Origin: Euborellia annulipes
Taxonomy: Eukaryota; Arthropoda; Insecta; Dermaptera; Anisolabididae
Assembly: GCA_023213315.1 (NCBI GenBank)
Contig: JAKCPI010000297.1
Coordinates: 62,001 to 126,000 of the forward strand
DNA length: 64,000 nt
Reading direction: 5' to 3'
The position numbers and the translations under genes were made by a program. Shown in pieces: positions 21,667 through 34,946 of the stretch; the stretch's first letter is position 1; each line of letters begins with the position of its first letter. The notes under the pieces are model-generated. The model had not been told where the DNA came from, did no database searches, and worked only from the letters and a program-made list of their open reading frames with translations.

Positions 21667-23760
21667 GTATGGTGAATATATTGAGCATTAAAATTTTACA
21701 AAATTTAGATGGGCCATGACAAACACTAATCTAGACCAGAGTTACTTTCTACTTGAGCGGTATATATACGCAAGTATACTGGAGTAAATTTGATTTGTGC
21801 AAGTTCATGTCTTCTGATAACTTGCACAAGTCTAGTTTATGAATGCATAAAGACAATCAATTACAATACGTGATTGTTCTATCGTGCAAATACTCCATCT
21901 ACACGTTCAGTTTTAAATGCAATATATACTTGCGCAGTTTTACGGCACAGGTAAACAGTAACCTGTTGAAAATATTAAAATAACTTAAAGGTAACAAATT
22001 TATCTTTCAATGAAGATATATTTACTATTCAAAATATGAAGTTATTGAGAATTAAAGCAGTTTTTTAATTTAAATGAAATAACAGAGCCAAATGAAATGA
22101 ATGTAAAATAAGAGATAATTAAAAATGAGGTCTAATATTTTATTTTATTTAATAATTTATTCAAAATATTTTGTGTGTTTGATGATAATATGTTTAATAA
22201 GTCCAATCAATTTGGGTTGAATAAATTCAAATAAATGATTTGTTAATATTTAATGTTTGATGATCATAAAGGTTGGTATTCATCTCGTAACGTTTACAAA
22301 TCATATTTTCGCCTAGAGGTTTGTTATTGGAAATATTCAATTAGCTGATAATAGAATCAGCGAACGCAAATCCTATTATATATACATCTAATTTTAATAA
22401 TTTAAAATTTCAAAATTAGATTTCAAATTTATTTTTGTAGTATACTTTCTTCCTCTTAATAGTGTGGATAAATTGGATAGGAAATTAAATATAAGTGAAG
22501 ACTATATTTTTCAACTGCTGCTATCAATTAATTCAAATGTATTTATGACGTTTTCATTAGAAATAGTAATTTTAAATAAATTCCTTTAACTCAATTGTTA
22601 AAATTAAAAAAAAAAAATTAACGAGGTTTAAAAAAATTAACGATAACAAAATTAGGAGATATATTTTCTTGTTTGTCCTTAACTCAACCTGCAGTGAAGC
22701 TCGTATTTATCAGTAAATCCCTTCCTAGTTTTTTTTATTTTATTCTTTTCATATATGATTATTTCAATCAATCTAAATAGAGGTATTTTATTGAAAATTT
22801 GATAAATATAAAAATTTCAGTTGCTTAAATTAATAGTGAAGGGGTGATTGAAATAGGAAGTTTTGGAATTTCGAGAATTGCAAGAATTGTTGCATTTTAA
22901 TTTCCAAATTTTAATGTATTGCTGGTTGATTATGAATGGAATATTTTAGTTGTTCCAATGGAATAATTGTTTATAGTGTAGAATGATATATTCTTGCATT
23001 GTAATACAATTTTTTTTAATAAAATTTTTTGTACTAGGAAATGTCTTCTGATGTTTAACGAAGTGCCATTGATTCCAATTAGCATAGGTTTGTTGGATAT
23101 CGGTATTGATAGCACATTTAGAAAAACCAGTAAAAATAAAAATTCTTATTCATGAGTTCAAAGTATTATCAACTATATTTATATTAATCTGTCAATATCC
23201 GTGATACATACTCTTCTCTGGGTTGTTGATTCTCCTTGAAGATTTGTTATGAGTTAATTCTGAAAATAATTATTATAAATGAAAATATTTTCCCTATACT
23301 GGTAAAATAACATGACTTCAAATGCAACTTTCATATAAAGACGACATCTTTATCGATACTAAATAGAAAAAAAAAAATAATAATAATAAAAGAAGCTCTC
23401 AAGTGGTTTCCGGGTAATAATCCCCTGAAAGGTCAACTGCTGGGCATTCATTCAAGGGGCAGCGGGTATTGTTCCCTTTGTTGCTCCCTCTTTTTAAAGG
23501 TTCAGGGTTAAGCCGTCAGAAATATCAATCTTTCCTCTCTCCCTCGTTCTCACTCACTCTATTCATTCATATTGTAACTAAAGCCCTTCCTAAGGGACTG
23601 TTTTAAAAGAGCGTTCCATTTTTTTAAGTCAGAAAAATTTCACATATTTTTTTTTTTATTAAAAAAATCAATAAAATTGATATTAAGCTTCCTTAACCTA
23701 ACATTGGGGGGATGTATTTGTTTTCGAATTAAATAGACCAACAATTAGGCTAGTAATTAA
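21667..23760. other. Long AT-rich stretch, no gene seen
   Basis: One perfect short hairpin GTGCAAGTT / AACTTGCAC lies near 21797-21826. Otherwise I see nothing supported. Confidence 0.45.
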
Positions 23761-24434
23761 AAAAATCTGGTGTGACTGGCGCACAGCACACAACTTTCTC
23801 TTACCTTCGGTAATCGAAAGTTGTGTACTGTGCTTGTCACACCAGATTTTTTGTGTCGACATGTATTTAGTTCCCGGCAGTAGGGAATATTTGAATTCAG
23901 ATGTAAAATTTATAAGTATGGGAAATTATTTATATTTAGTTACCATGGCAACCATTTCTCCTATCTTTCCTATGAAGCACAAGAGTAAAGTGTGCTTCAA
24001 ACAATTTTGAGGTCAAAACGAGAATATACATTTGAAAGAGCATCTAAAAAATAATTGATTTTTGAATTTTAATCAAAATCGTTAGAGCGAATTTTGAGAA
24101 AATCGAAAAAAACTGAAAAAGTACATCAGTAAAGTACTAGTACTCTTTGGCCGATTTTGATTAAAAGCTTATTTTTCCGGTCCCGGGGGGTGTTTAACTT
24201 AAATATAAAATTTCAGCCTCATAGCTCAATTCCTTCATGCTTAAAATTGAACACACACAGACACACAGACACACAGACAGACAGACCATGTCGCGAAAAC
24301 CACTTTTTTGGACTCAGGGGACCTCAAAACGTGAAGATCCATCAAAATCTCGACATCGAATTTTTGACATGAATCCAATACTTTCTCTCTATATATATAT
24401 TACATATATACATAGGTAAGAGAAAGTAAAAATC
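23761..24434 (+). mobile_element. TH element, near-complete copy
   Basis: Hairpin A spans about 23763-23853 (TCTGGTGTGAC, inner CTTTCTCTTACC / GGTAATCGAAAG, GTCACACCAGA). Then come GTGTCGACATGTATTTAG, GTTACCATGGCAACC, AAGTACTAGTACTCTTTGG, ATAGCTCAATTCCTTCATGC, an ACAC-rich run and ATCTCGACATCGAATTTTTG. Hairpin B is TACTTTCTCT, AT loop, GGTAAGAGAAAGTA. Frames of 60-71 codons inside are shared by all copies and broken in most. Confidence 0.9.
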
Positions 24435-25497
24435 AATCGCATCTAAGGCCAGATATTATCTACTGATATTATCTTAGAATGATCATAAACTCCAACCGCG
24501 CACTACTCCTCTTTTGTAGGTCTATCGATAGCATCACTGGATTTGTAGTTTCTTTTTTAAATTAAATATTATTCACTGGTATGAATTCTTGATACATATT
24601 TCGACACCACGTGTGGAATTACGTACCAAGTCTTGACACTAATAAATAATATATTGAAACATATCACCTTGTGTTTTTAGTTTTGTTTTTCCTAATTAGA
24701 TTATATTTGAATTAGAGCCAACCGTTACCAGATTAAATTTAATTTTTAAAAAGTCTATACTACTACTACAGTAGTTACTCCTTTTATATTTTCTGTGATG
24801 ACTTGGTTTTTAAAGTATCTTCAATATTTAATGATAATTTTTATAAAATTTCCATGACGGAGAGACGAATATTTCGCTAATATTTCTAAATTTAAAGCTC
24901 TTCTTGATATAGAATATTAATGAAAATTACATGAGGGATTGCCAACTCTTGAAATATCTCTTTAGCAAAAATGTTTTTGGAGTAAAGGCACATATTCTTT
25001 GAGTACTAAATTATTATAGAGTGTGGAATATGTCATCTCATCCGAGTCCTTTTGTTCAATCTTATTTTTATACAGCAAAAAATTTGCATTTTGCTATCCT
25101 CTTCGGATCGAGCTATAAAGTATCAAAATCAGATAGTATATTTATGTTAGAATTATATTACTTTACATAGACCCTATGCGAGTGGGGCATCACAATATTT
25201 GGAACCTCAAATTGGGAACTCAAAATGTTAGTCATTAAAGTATTAAATAGCGGAACGAAATTTAAAATTGATGACGACATGAAAATTAGCTGTCTGTCCG
25301 CACATCCGAGAATTGACAAGAGGGGAAGTTAGTCAGGAGGATAGATAGCTTGTATCGAAAATAAAACTCCCAGTGTAAGAAACGTTTTTTACAAACAAAG
25401 GGAATTTTATTAAAGTCTACTCTTCTGGTTCAGACCCTCTCTTGTCAATTTTCTGAAATTTAAAATTAACCATAAAAGAGGGATTAGGGGAAAGCTC
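24435..25497. other. AT-rich sequence, no gene seen
   Basis: No family or exon signal was recognised here. Confidence 0.45.
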
Positions 25498-25705
25498 AGG
25501 GGCCCACATCTTGTGGGTACGTGAATGGCGACCACGAGCTGCCCTAGCTGGGACTGGCAATTCTTCTGTGCTTTGCATGTCAGTCTCTTTCCTTCTATAT
25601 TTTCAACAGGCGTCAGACCTTGCGAAGGGCCGGCCTGTTCTATTCCTTCTCTGTCATAAAAACACATGATCCACCGACTCTGCACCGCGGGATTAAGGTG
25701 AAGAA
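25498..25705 (+). mobile_element. SINE-C-like repeat, copy 1
   Basis: GGGGCCCACATCTTGTGGGT, ACGTGAATGGCGACCAC, TTGCATGTCAGTCTCTTTCC, GGCCGGCCTGTTCTATTCCT and a CCGACTCTGCACCGCGGGAT end are shared in order with 29834-30015 and 40914-41110. It is non-coding. The SINE class is inferred from size and dispersion. Confidence 0.7.
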
Positions 25706-25845
25706 AAAAAGAAGAGAGATTAGGAGGAATAGTTGGCAAGGGCTACAGTTTCCACCTCTAGTTTTTTTTATGATTATTTGCTCCGGACACTTATTCTTTG
25801 AAAGATCTTGATTATATCTCTTCTTCTTTCTTCGTCTTATTATTC

Positions 25846-25878
25846 CCGCGATGCGGGGTCGGCGGATCTTAGTCTCAT
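25846..25878 (-). mobile_element. SINE-C-like end fragment
   Basis: On the minus strand GCCGACCCCGCATCGCGGGA matches the GC-rich end of the other SINE-C-like copies. Confidence 0.45.
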
Positions 25879-27658
25879 CCTCATCTCATTCTCATTCACT
25901 CCCCCTCCCCCATTCGCCGATTATATCTAATTAATCATCTTTTAAGATCTGCTATCAGAGGATATTTTCTATTAACTATTCATTTAAGGAAATTTTAAAA
26001 GAATAGCTCATTTTTGCAGAAGAGTTCACAGAACGACGATTAATATAAAATTGTTTTAGACACGCAGGTTCAATTATTTTTTGGTAATTATCTTACAAGA
26101 GATATTATCATTTGTCCAGTGGCTTCCTCTGGGGTTTTTAAATAAATTGTATTTTATTACACAATTTATTTCTCACATACTTAGACTCAATTTTTTTTTT
26201 TTTTTTTTTTTTTTGAGAAAAAGAGCCTTATATTCGAAAATATTATTATTTAATCTTCTAGCAAAAAGAGAGGAATATTTAAGATATGCATGCAGTGGAA
26301 AATCAAATTTTTTCATTCAAATTACTGTGAGTGTGAATGAGAAAAAAGTGTGTTTTTTATATAAAAAAAAATAATAATAATTTTTTAACAAGACATGTGA
26401 GTCTTTATTGATGAGGCCAAACAAAAAAAATAATTATCTAGGAGAGATGCGATCAAAGTTTAGTATTAGAAAAAAATTCTAACTGAACAGATGAAAATCA
26501 TGTTATGAATATTTGCACTGACATTTTCATTATTATTTGTCATAAATTAAAAATTATTTTCATGGGAGAATTGATTAATTTCGCTTTGTTATTGAGAGTA
26601 TATTAATTCAAAATTATTATGGTAATTGCAATTAACTGGGTCAGAACATCTCACGGTCAATGAGCTAACATTCTCCCCAACTCCCCACTCCATGTCTTGT
26701 TATAATGACAAATCAAATTCATATAACTCCCCTGTGAATACAAATCCTATTATTTAGGTGTAAATTTAGAAAGCCTGTCGTGTTGGCTATTACTCACTCA
26801 GACCATCCCTCTCCACCTGCAAGAATATTCTCTCACTTTTGAAAACTTTGAAATTAGTCTTTAGACATTTCACCGGTGGTCGTAGGGAGTTAAGGACATG
26901 GCAACTCTCAACTCACCAGCCTTCATATCCCATTTGGATAGTTCAAGTTTTTACTTATATACTAGAAAACTTAAATTTGATCTGTTTATTTTTTTTTTTG
27001 AAACTTTAAAAGTTTCTTCACAATGTTCTTAAATATTAATTGAAAAAAAAAAGGATCACCATGTTTTTATCCTTAATTAAATAAAAGAAAAAGCCAAATA
27101 AACCTTCTAATCATTGCTACAAAAAAAACTTTGTTATTTCGCAAAGCACGCATCCCTTCTAGATTCCAGAATAAATACTTTAAACCTGTTTCCTATCTCA
27201 CGAGTACATAGAGGGCTTAAAGGTAAAAAAAAATACAGCTCCTTAGAATTGTATTATGAAAAACACAGGGAAAAATACCATGGTAGATCCAGAAGAAAGT
27301 AAGCTTTGATTTTGACGTCACTTCCCTTTCTAGGAACTTAAAGCTTGTGAATTTACATTTTCTGTTTAAATCTTTTCGGCATTTTGGGTCATATAGACTT
27401 TAAAAATGGAAGTTTATTTATTTTATTGAAAGTCACACTTCGCGATCTACCTCAAGGTCTTGGACTTGTTAGTTATTTTCTTTTTCGATTCAAATTTACA
27501 AATATATAACTTCTGTAAAATTTAGAGTTGTATTATACAAGAAAATTAAGATAAACATTTTTCTGTTATTGAATTACAAATAAATAAATTTGCAATCTAT
27601 TAAGAGGGGCAGGAAAATGGAGGCAGCTAGCCTAGAGTAAAGATTTTAATCAGATATC
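25879..27658. other. Long AT-rich stretch, no gene seen
   Basis: Poly(T) lies at 26191-26214. A SINE-A tail scrap (GTGAGTGTGAATGAGAAAA) is near 26327 and another on the minus strand near 27378. Open frames here are low complexity. Confidence 0.4.
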
Positions 27659-27697
27659 GTCGACGTTTCGGGAACGTATCATTCCCATCTTCATGAC
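27659..27697 (-). ncRNA. Hammerhead-like motif
   Basis: The minus strand reads GTC, ATGAAGA, stem II GGGAA / TTCCC, GAAAC, GTC, GAC. The first core base is A rather than C, which should weaken catalysis. Stem I is only 3 bp. GAAACGTCGACG contains a self-complementary CGTCGACG that could pair between two molecules. Confidence 0.45.
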
Positions 27698-27765
27698 CTT
27701 TGCTCATATTATAAGCAAAATACATTCAATCTTTACAAGTATTTTTTTTTTTTATTTATACAGAG

Positions 27766-28104
27766 TTCATGGTACAAAACTGTGAGGGCTGGTACAGGAC
27801 ACTGTAACAATCACTTTTGTATAAGAATTATATGGGCAAATGTGTCATGGCAAAGCACAAACAAAGGAAAGAAAAACATGTATTTCCCTCAAAATCTGAC
27901 ATAGAATTTTTGACATGCAATACTTACAATACTCTCTCTCTATATATTTCATATATATGTAAGAGAAAGTAAAAAAAAAAAGCAAGCGAAAGTGTTTTAA
28001 TAATCACGTTTATTAATTAAATAATTAATGTCACTTTTTCCCATACATTCCTATAGTGATTGTTACAGTGTCCTGAAACCAGCCCTCACAGTTTGTACCA
28101 TGAA
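27766..28104. mobile_element. Inverted-repeat element around a TH fragment
   Basis: TTCATGGTACAAAACTGTGA onward (27766-27845) is mirrored at 28032-28104, including GAGGGCTGG and GACACTGTAACAATCACT. The spacer holds the TH hairpin-B fragment at 27886-27972. Target duplications were not resolved. Confidence 0.7.
27886..27972 (+). mobile_element. TH hairpin-B fragment
   Basis: CATAGAATTTTTGACATGCA, a CTCTCTCT AT hairpin and GTAAGAGAAAGTA. Only the last 90 bp of a TH element lies inside the inverted-repeat element. Confidence 0.75.
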
Positions 28105-29627
28105 TTAACAGTCATCTTGTGAATATGAATATTATAAAAAAGCTCTCTGGCCAGCGTCTCAGAGATCAAGTATTAACTTATCCATATTTACTTACCTCCT
28201 AATTAAATTATCCATTGGAATTTATTTCTGATATAGTAATATCATCATATCCTATTACAAAATCAACTCAAAATCGTTCTTTAATTCATAATCTAAAATA
28301 GTATTTTCAAAGATTTAATTTAGAATAGGCTAGTTGGCTCTAATCCAGCCTCTATTTGACCATCAATGATTTAAACAATTCGTTCGGTTTTTATTATTAA
28401 GCCAATTCAATTCATTTCAACCTTTTTTTTTTTTTTTTTTTTTGTACAGATTAAATTTGTTTTCAAATTAATCAAAGAATTTCCCTAAAAAGCCGGGATT
28501 TGGTCGCTTGAATGAAAATTGAGTGATTGATGCACTTTTTAATGGGTCTCTCTCTAAACGCCCATCGGATCATTTATCTCAGTGTTAGAAGAGAAAAGAG
28601 AATTGAAAACATTTTCTCTAGAGGTAGAAAGTAAAAATCGCCTAAGAGAGCAAATATTGAATGAGCATCGCGACGTCTGCAGGTGACAAGCTAAAAAATA
28701 GTGAGATTTTTTATTCAAACATTTACTTTTGCTCAATGCGAGTAAAGTCGAATATATAAAAAAAAAAAAAAAAAAAAAAGGAATCTTATACTACGAAAAA
28801 AATTTCCTTTACTAATCTCTCTTATTCGCTTTAAGCCCATGTTTATTTATTGTAAATATATATTCCCAGATATAATAAATGTATTATTGAGATTTATTAT
28901 TTCATTATTCCAAAGAAATGGCTAAAATATTTTATTTGTGTTATACATTATATAAAAGCAAAAGTAATAATTTTTAAGTCTAATTGAAATAAGTTCTTAT
29001 TCATAACGTGACTCGGATATCTCCCATATCCCCATTCTTATATGTCTTCTTTTCTCACCATTAATTCATTATTGGAAAGGGGATGAATATTCATCGACAT
29101 AAAGCCCAAAGGCTTGTTGAGAGAGGGGGAGGAAAATACTGAAATATACCTGGGTGGAAATGAAGAAAAACAAGTCTTAGCTTAGATAATTCATCTTACA
29201 TCGACTCCGACCCCTTTTAAAGAATTTTATTATCTTCGTCGACCGGCTTAAATTTTTCTCTAAAAAATAGAGCATAATACAAATAATGTTAAAACAAAAA
29301 AACTTAAGATTCGTCAATTTGTTCATCTAGATTGCGATTTGTCGCCTGAAAAATTTGTCAATTCGTTTAAGGCGGCTACACACGTAACTGCAAACATGAC
29401 TGACAAGCATGCGTGTGCGATCTTTTTGTACAAGCAAACTGTAGCGTCTGTAGGAGAATTTTACGCAAACATTGTAAGTGATGCTCGATTGAATTTTAAT
29501 CATGCACAAGCATATTTGCGCAAGCAAAACTCTACGCCATTTTATAGACGTCTTGACATTTGATATTTATTTAATACTTATATATTAATTCATTTAAAAT
29601 TTCAATTTAAATATTAATATTTGTTGT
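28105..29627. other. AT-rich stretch, no confident gene
   Basis: A 74-codon plus frame at 29339-29563 is the least repetitive open frame here (starts MSPEKFVNSFKA). It overlaps a GCGGCTACACACG motif and shows no domain or splice support, so no gene is called. There are poly(T) and poly(A) runs near 28421 and 28759. Confidence 0.35.
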
Positions 29628-29635
29628 ATCTCTGC

Positions 29636-29812
29636 CAAGGGCGGATCCAGAGGTGTTTCTCGGGGGGGGGGGTAATCTGGTGTGACTCGTCGCACAGCAC
29701 ACTAAAATTTTACATTAAAAATAATTTTTTTGCGAAAAAAAGCGTATTCTTTTCTTGAATGCTCGGGGGGTAATTACCCCCTTTACCCCCCCCCCCCTTG
29801 TATCCGCCCTTG
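29636..29812. mobile_element. hAT-type MITE, G/C-rimmed, copy 2
   Basis: Terminal inverted repeats are CAAGGGCGGATCCAGAGG and CAAGGGCGGATACAAGG. The 8-bp duplication is ATCTCTGC (29628-29635) and ATCTCTGT (29813-29820). G and C tracts lie inside the ends. The interior carries AATCTGGTGTGACTCGTCGC, a TH hairpin A arm. Confidence 0.9.
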
Positions 29813-29833
29813 ATCTCTGTTTAAAGCATGCTA

Positions 29834-30020
29834 AGGGGCCCACATTTTGTGGGTACGTGGATGGCGACCACATGCTACCCGAGGTGGGACTGACAGTCCT
29901 GTTCTTTGCATGTCTGTCCCTTCCTTAAATATTTTCACCAAATATTTCAGCAGACCGGGCGACAGGCCGGCCTGTTCTATTTCTTCCGGTCGCAAAAGAC
30001 ATATTCCGCCGACTTTCGAA
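29834..30020 (+). mobile_element. SINE-C-like repeat, copy 2
   Basis: GGGGCCCACATTTTGTGGGT, ACGTGGATGGCGACCAC, GGCCGGCCTGTTCTATTTCT and CCGCCGAC occur in the same order as in the 25498 copy. Confidence 0.7.
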
Positions 30021-32135
30021 TAAATAACCTTTTGTTTTACTCATTTTTAGGTTAATTTTCTGAATAATCTGTTGCTTCCACATGCTTGAAGACTAAAATT
30101 TGCAATATTTTAAATTCGAATAGATGAGTGCGACATTGTGGTCTAGTGATAGGGCACGAGCTTAGTCAACCAAACCAATATTTTTAAAATAAATAAATCA
30201 TCTTTTTTTTAATCCAACTGAAGTGGAAAAGCTACTTTTAAGACCACACTTCCGACGGCTAAGCATTTTGGTTGCCTAAGCGCAAGGCTCCACTCTCGAA
30301 CAAATCAGGCAGCTGTACTATTAAATTTCTATTTTTTAATACCCACAGTCCTATACAAATCTATATTAAACATGTAGCTAGCTCATTTATACATACATTA
30401 TTAAAACGGATATTGTTATCTAATAATAACATAAAAATTAACTCAAATTTTAAAACAAAAAAATTTATCATCCCTATTTAACTTGTTTTGAACTCGAAGG
30501 GGTTCATGTTGGGAACCCCTGTTCTTGAGCCTCACTAAACAGATCACGGTGATATTAAATTTCCCTAAGCATAAGTAAGCATAGATGGTCTTAGAGGAAA
30601 ATATACTTGAGCGTTTTTGTAATTTATATTGCCTAATTTCCAACAATCAAACTCTAATTTCTGGTAGTAGTATTATTAATATTATTTTTTACCTTATTTC
30701 TTATCAGTTCTATGATTATTCTTCCATATTTTCTTTGTCATTTTTTTCCTTCTTCTGGCGCTTATTTTATACCCACAAAAAAGAACACAAACATATTTTG
30801 GCACCTTGTTTCATTTTATTGATCAATCTTTAACTTTTTATTTCCCCGAGCTCACTGGTCTTAAATAAATCTTCAACATTCACATATCGAGCCAGTTTTT
30901 ATATTTTTCTCACGTTATACTTTTTTTTTTTTTTAAATAAATTTGAACAAATTAAAATTCTCTTTAGGGCTTTTTTTCAAGCCTTAAAAAGATTTCTTTT
31001 AAGATGAATCTCTTTTTTTCCCTACTGCTAATTTAAAATCAGTTTTCGTTTGATAATGAAGACATTGAATTCGTCTTGGAAAAAAAACCAAATCAATTTT
31101 ATTACAATGCAGACTGATTTAATTAAAGAAAATGAAGGTCCAATAGTTTATTCTTTCTAATTTCAAAATCGACAGTGGCAATTAAAAATAATTCATTATT
31201 TGATTAATTGTAAACTTCCTTTTAAAGGTGATATAATTTTACTCAGTTTGATTTTTTAATATTAAAAAAGTAAAAATAAAAAAAATTGATGATTTATTAC
31301 TTCCGATATTTATTTTTATAAAAAAATCTTAGTAAGTAAAAATAATATTTTTAGAACGTTTTTAACTTTTTGCTTTGAAGTGAATCTTTAATACGTATTA
31401 ATATAATATATGATAAACATAAACCATGAGTGATTAAAGAATAAAAATGTTAAAAAAAAGATTGCATCGATATAAGATTTATACAATGGATATTGACTTT
31501 TTTATTAACTAAATAATTTGTTCCTTTCTTGTATTATGAATTATTTGTTAATGAAATCGAGAAAGGAAAAAAGAGTTCGTGAGATTGGCTCTTTTAAAAA
31601 GGTAAAACAAAAAAAAAAAGAGAGAGAGAGAGAGCAAAGGTTCGATTGGAAATCAATAAGTCTATTAAAGGTTATCACTCGGTTACATCTTGAACTTTCA
31701 TTAGGTTCAATCAAAAACTTCACATTACAATTGGATGTACCGTACCTTCCCCTTCCATACTAATCTTTATTGAAAGAGAATGATACAAATATACAGTGTA
31801 TATATTTTTTTTATTCATAATTTATACTAATGCAAAAAATCATTAATAATAAATGTTAAGACACTTTTCTCAAAAAGAAATAAATATCTTTAATTTGAGA
31901 GATGGTTGATAGTATAATTAGCGCCCTATAGGCTTGTTCAAATATTTCCCAGATTTTGCTAACCCTTACCCCATGACGTCCGACCCAATTAATCAAAATA
32001 GAAAAACCTAATAATAATATTCGTATTGGTATATGTTATATGAAAAAACTAATATTCAACTCTGTAATTCCAAATTTTATTAAACAGAAAAATGATTATT
32101 GAATAAAAAATTAAGAAAATTAAAGAATTAGTTTT
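30021..32135. other. Long AT-rich stretch, no gene seen
   Basis: A tRNA-like box A (GTGGTCTAGTGATAGGGC) near 30138 lacks box B. A hAT-like end GGGAACCCCTG lies near 30511. An (AG)n run lies at 31617-31634. Nothing else is supported. Confidence 0.4.
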
Positions 32136-32480
32136 AAAAAATCTAGTGTGACAGCACACACTGCTACCATCACACCAGATTTTATGTTTGTGATATATTT
32201 AGTTTTCCAAAGCACCTTAGTTTCAAACTTGAACACTTGCATTTCATATAAAAAGCAAAAAAGTCAATTGATTCAAAATTTCCATAAGCTCTGTGTATTT
32301 TAAATGTTGGCTGCTTGAAATAAACTATGGTTATTTTTCAAAATTTTTTAGAGAATCTTAAATAAATACAAAATTTCATAAGAATTGGAAATTTTTTTTA
32401 ATGTGTAAAAAGTTCCAAAGGGGACCCTCCTTTTGTATCGAAATTTACATGCAAATCCCCATAGGGATTTAACATTGGCA
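32136..32480 (+). mobile_element. TH element, short hairpin-A subfamily
   Basis: A short hairpin A (ATCTAGTGTGACAGC, CATCACACCAGAT) is followed by TTTAGTTTTCC and a segment with AAAGGGGACCCTCC that also occurs in the 10437-11425 copy. The core and hairpin B are missing. Confidence 0.7.
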
Positions 32481-32534
32481 ACCAGATCAATGAAATATGG
32501 TATATACTCCTTACACTAAAATTGTAGATTTCTA

Positions 32535-32862
32535 TCAACTTTTGGAGTTTCGCTCCAACGATTTTTTTTTTTTTAATTCAAAAATCAATTATTTTTTAGA
32601 TGCTCTTTAAAATGTATATTCTAATTTTGCCATTGAAATCTTCTGAAGACCACTTTACTCTTGTACTTCATAGGAAAGATAGGAGAAATGGTTGCCATGG
32701 TATAAATATTTTCTCATATTTATAAATTTTACTTCTTGAATGCTAATAACATGTACTAAATATATATCGACACAAAAAATCTGGTGTGACAAGCACAGTA
32801 CGCAACTTTCTCTTACCCTTCGGCGCCCCCTTGGTGCGACCAGTCACACCAGATTTTTCTTT
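32535..32862 (-). mobile_element. TH element, hairpin-A half
   Basis: It begins at TTTCGCTCCAACGATTTT, continues through CTTCATAGGAAAGATAGG and ends with hairpin A (TCTGGTGTGACAAGC to GACCAGTCACACCAGATT). The hairpin-B half is lost. Confidence 0.85.
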
Positions 32863-34313
32863 ATTTTATTTAAATTGATTAAAATGATTTGTGTTAAATT
32901 TATTTAGAAATGTATAAGATATTTCATATTAAATGTTTCCCTAAATTAGAGTATCATTATATTAGAACCGAAGAAACAAAGTGTTACACTTTTTTTTACA
33001 CCACACTTTAAAATAATAAACAACAAAAAAGAGACAATTATTTTGAATCCGTAATATGATATTGAGCCCGGCGATCATGTTTTGAATATTTTGTCCTAGC
33101 AAATTTTTGTCCCATTGAATGAAGGTTAATCCTTCACAATAAATATGTTCATTTAAATAATTAGCCTAGTGACATTAAAAACTACTTAATTATATTAAAA
33201 ATTGATGTTTTCATAAAAAAAAGTTGTTATCTAATCTTAAAGAATATCAGTAACATTTCAAATTTTATTAACTACCTATCATACTTACAATACTTTTGAA
33301 TTGATTAATAGATTTAAAGAGCAACTTATTAATTAATTGATTGAGACATTTCTTTATTAATTTATGAAAAAATATACTCTTCCTATATAACGGTGGGTTT
33401 ACTCACAACACCTTACAAAAAATAAAATTGATATCTCTCATTTTAGAAAAAAAACATCCCCATTTATATAACATACCTTAGAATAAAATATTACATTTTT
33501 ATCAAATTTATTTCTCCACTTTTTCATTATTATTTCTCTTAGAAAGGCATAAAACAATATTTTTCTTCTCGCTTTTTTATTATACAAAACAAAAAAGGGG
33601 CGCTATTGATTTCCAATTGAGCCTCACCTATTTTAAAAACAATTTCATGAGATTTATTTAACATTATATTGTCTTCTTCATATTTATTATTTTTCAATAA
33701 AAAAAAATTAACCAAAAATGATAAAATGAACGAGTTAATAATAAAACAATTTTGATATATTATATTTAAATATTGGAGAGAAATGTAAGTCTTAAAAAAC
33801 ATTTTTATTCTAATTGATAAACACAAAAGCTCGGGTTAAATTTACATAATAGATAGATTCAATGTATAAATATATGATCAAAAACAGATCCCCTTCTGAT
33901 GAAATAACAAACAAATGATGAATCGGAAATGTTAATGAGAAATGAAGGGGTGTTCATATGCGTAGCGGAAATACTCGTTATAATAATAAATAATGTAATC
34001 ACCTTTTGGAAAGAAATGCTTATAAAATATTTATTAAAATTAATCACATCAATTAGTGATTAATTGCAAAAAAAAAAATTCTGAAACGAAGTGGAATTTA
34101 TTTATTTATCTACTGCATAAACTGTCTTTAATATTTATTAGCAATCTATATATCATTTGTCCTCGCAAATTGATTCTATAATGTTTTTATCTTTTCAGAA
34201 TTTGAGGACATTGAAACATAATCATATTTCATCAGATGAAATTTGATGATCTGTATTTAAACGGAATAATATCAGAAAATAATCATTCGAATTGAAACAT
34301 TCTGTTTAGATGA
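32863..34313. other. AT-rich stretch, no gene seen
   Basis: Minus-strand frames at 33539-33826 and 33859-34047 are hydrophobic or N/K-rich low-complexity reads of AT-rich DNA and are not called. Confidence 0.4.
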
Positions 34314-34321
34314 GATCTACT

Positions 34322-34713
34322 CAGGGGCGCCGGAACGAATTTGAATCAGGGGGGGCAAAAAATTTTTTTTTAGAAAATTAAAATAATTTAATATGTTTAA
34401 ATAGTATAAAACAAAAACAAATCTACTATAAAACTTTAAAAATTTTAAATAAAATACAATTTTAATAAAATTAAAATTTTAAAAATTTGGTAGTGATTTT
34501 ATCAAAAATTTTTGGAAAAAATTTGGAAAAAAATGAATTTCTTACTCTTTTAATTTTTTTTTAATTTAGAAGATTTGATTTTTCAAAAGTAAAAATATAT
34601 CATTTTTAAAAATAAATGAAATAAAAAGAAATTTTGCCCCCCTCTGCCCCCCCCTGTAGGGATGCCAGGGAGGGCAATGTACCCTTGCCCCCCCCCCAGT
34701 TCCGGCGCCTATG
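34322..34713. mobile_element. hAT-type MITE, 392 bp
   Basis: Left end CAGGGGCGCCGGAAC, right end (reversed) CATAGGCGCCGGAAC. The target duplication is GATCTACT (34314-34321) / GACCTACT (34714-34721). A G tract lies inside the left end and C tracts inside the right. The interior is AT-rich. Confidence 0.9.
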
Positions 34714-34820
34714 GACCTACTCCTATATCTGTTTTTGTGGTAAAAGTTACGCTTTTTTTATTTCATTTAAATTTGGGTTTCTGATTTCCCTTATTATTTA
34801 ATTTATTAAGAAAACTCCGT

Positions 34821-34946
34821 TCAGGTCTGTCTTTTCGTTCGCATACGGAAGCATCTTCAGAATTATAATACAAATAGCACAACAATACACTATCAATAAA
34901 TGGATAATGATGGCCTTAGTAGATAGAATAAAGCCGAAACGTATCC
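34821..34946. ncRNA. Opposed pair of decayed hammerhead-like motifs
   Basis: Minus strand 34821-34866 reads CTGAAGATGC, a weak stem II and GAAAAGAC. Plus strand 34902-34946 reads GGAT, AATGATGGC, GCCGAAACGTA, ATCC, with GGAT/ATCC as stem I. Both have core damage. The convergent layout resembles the inverted-repeat pair at 35217-35530. Confidence 0.4.

Noticed and set aside
24237..24419. CRISPR-like or short tandem array from the ACACAGACAGAC runs
   Set aside because: These are simple-sequence parts of TH bodies, without spacers.
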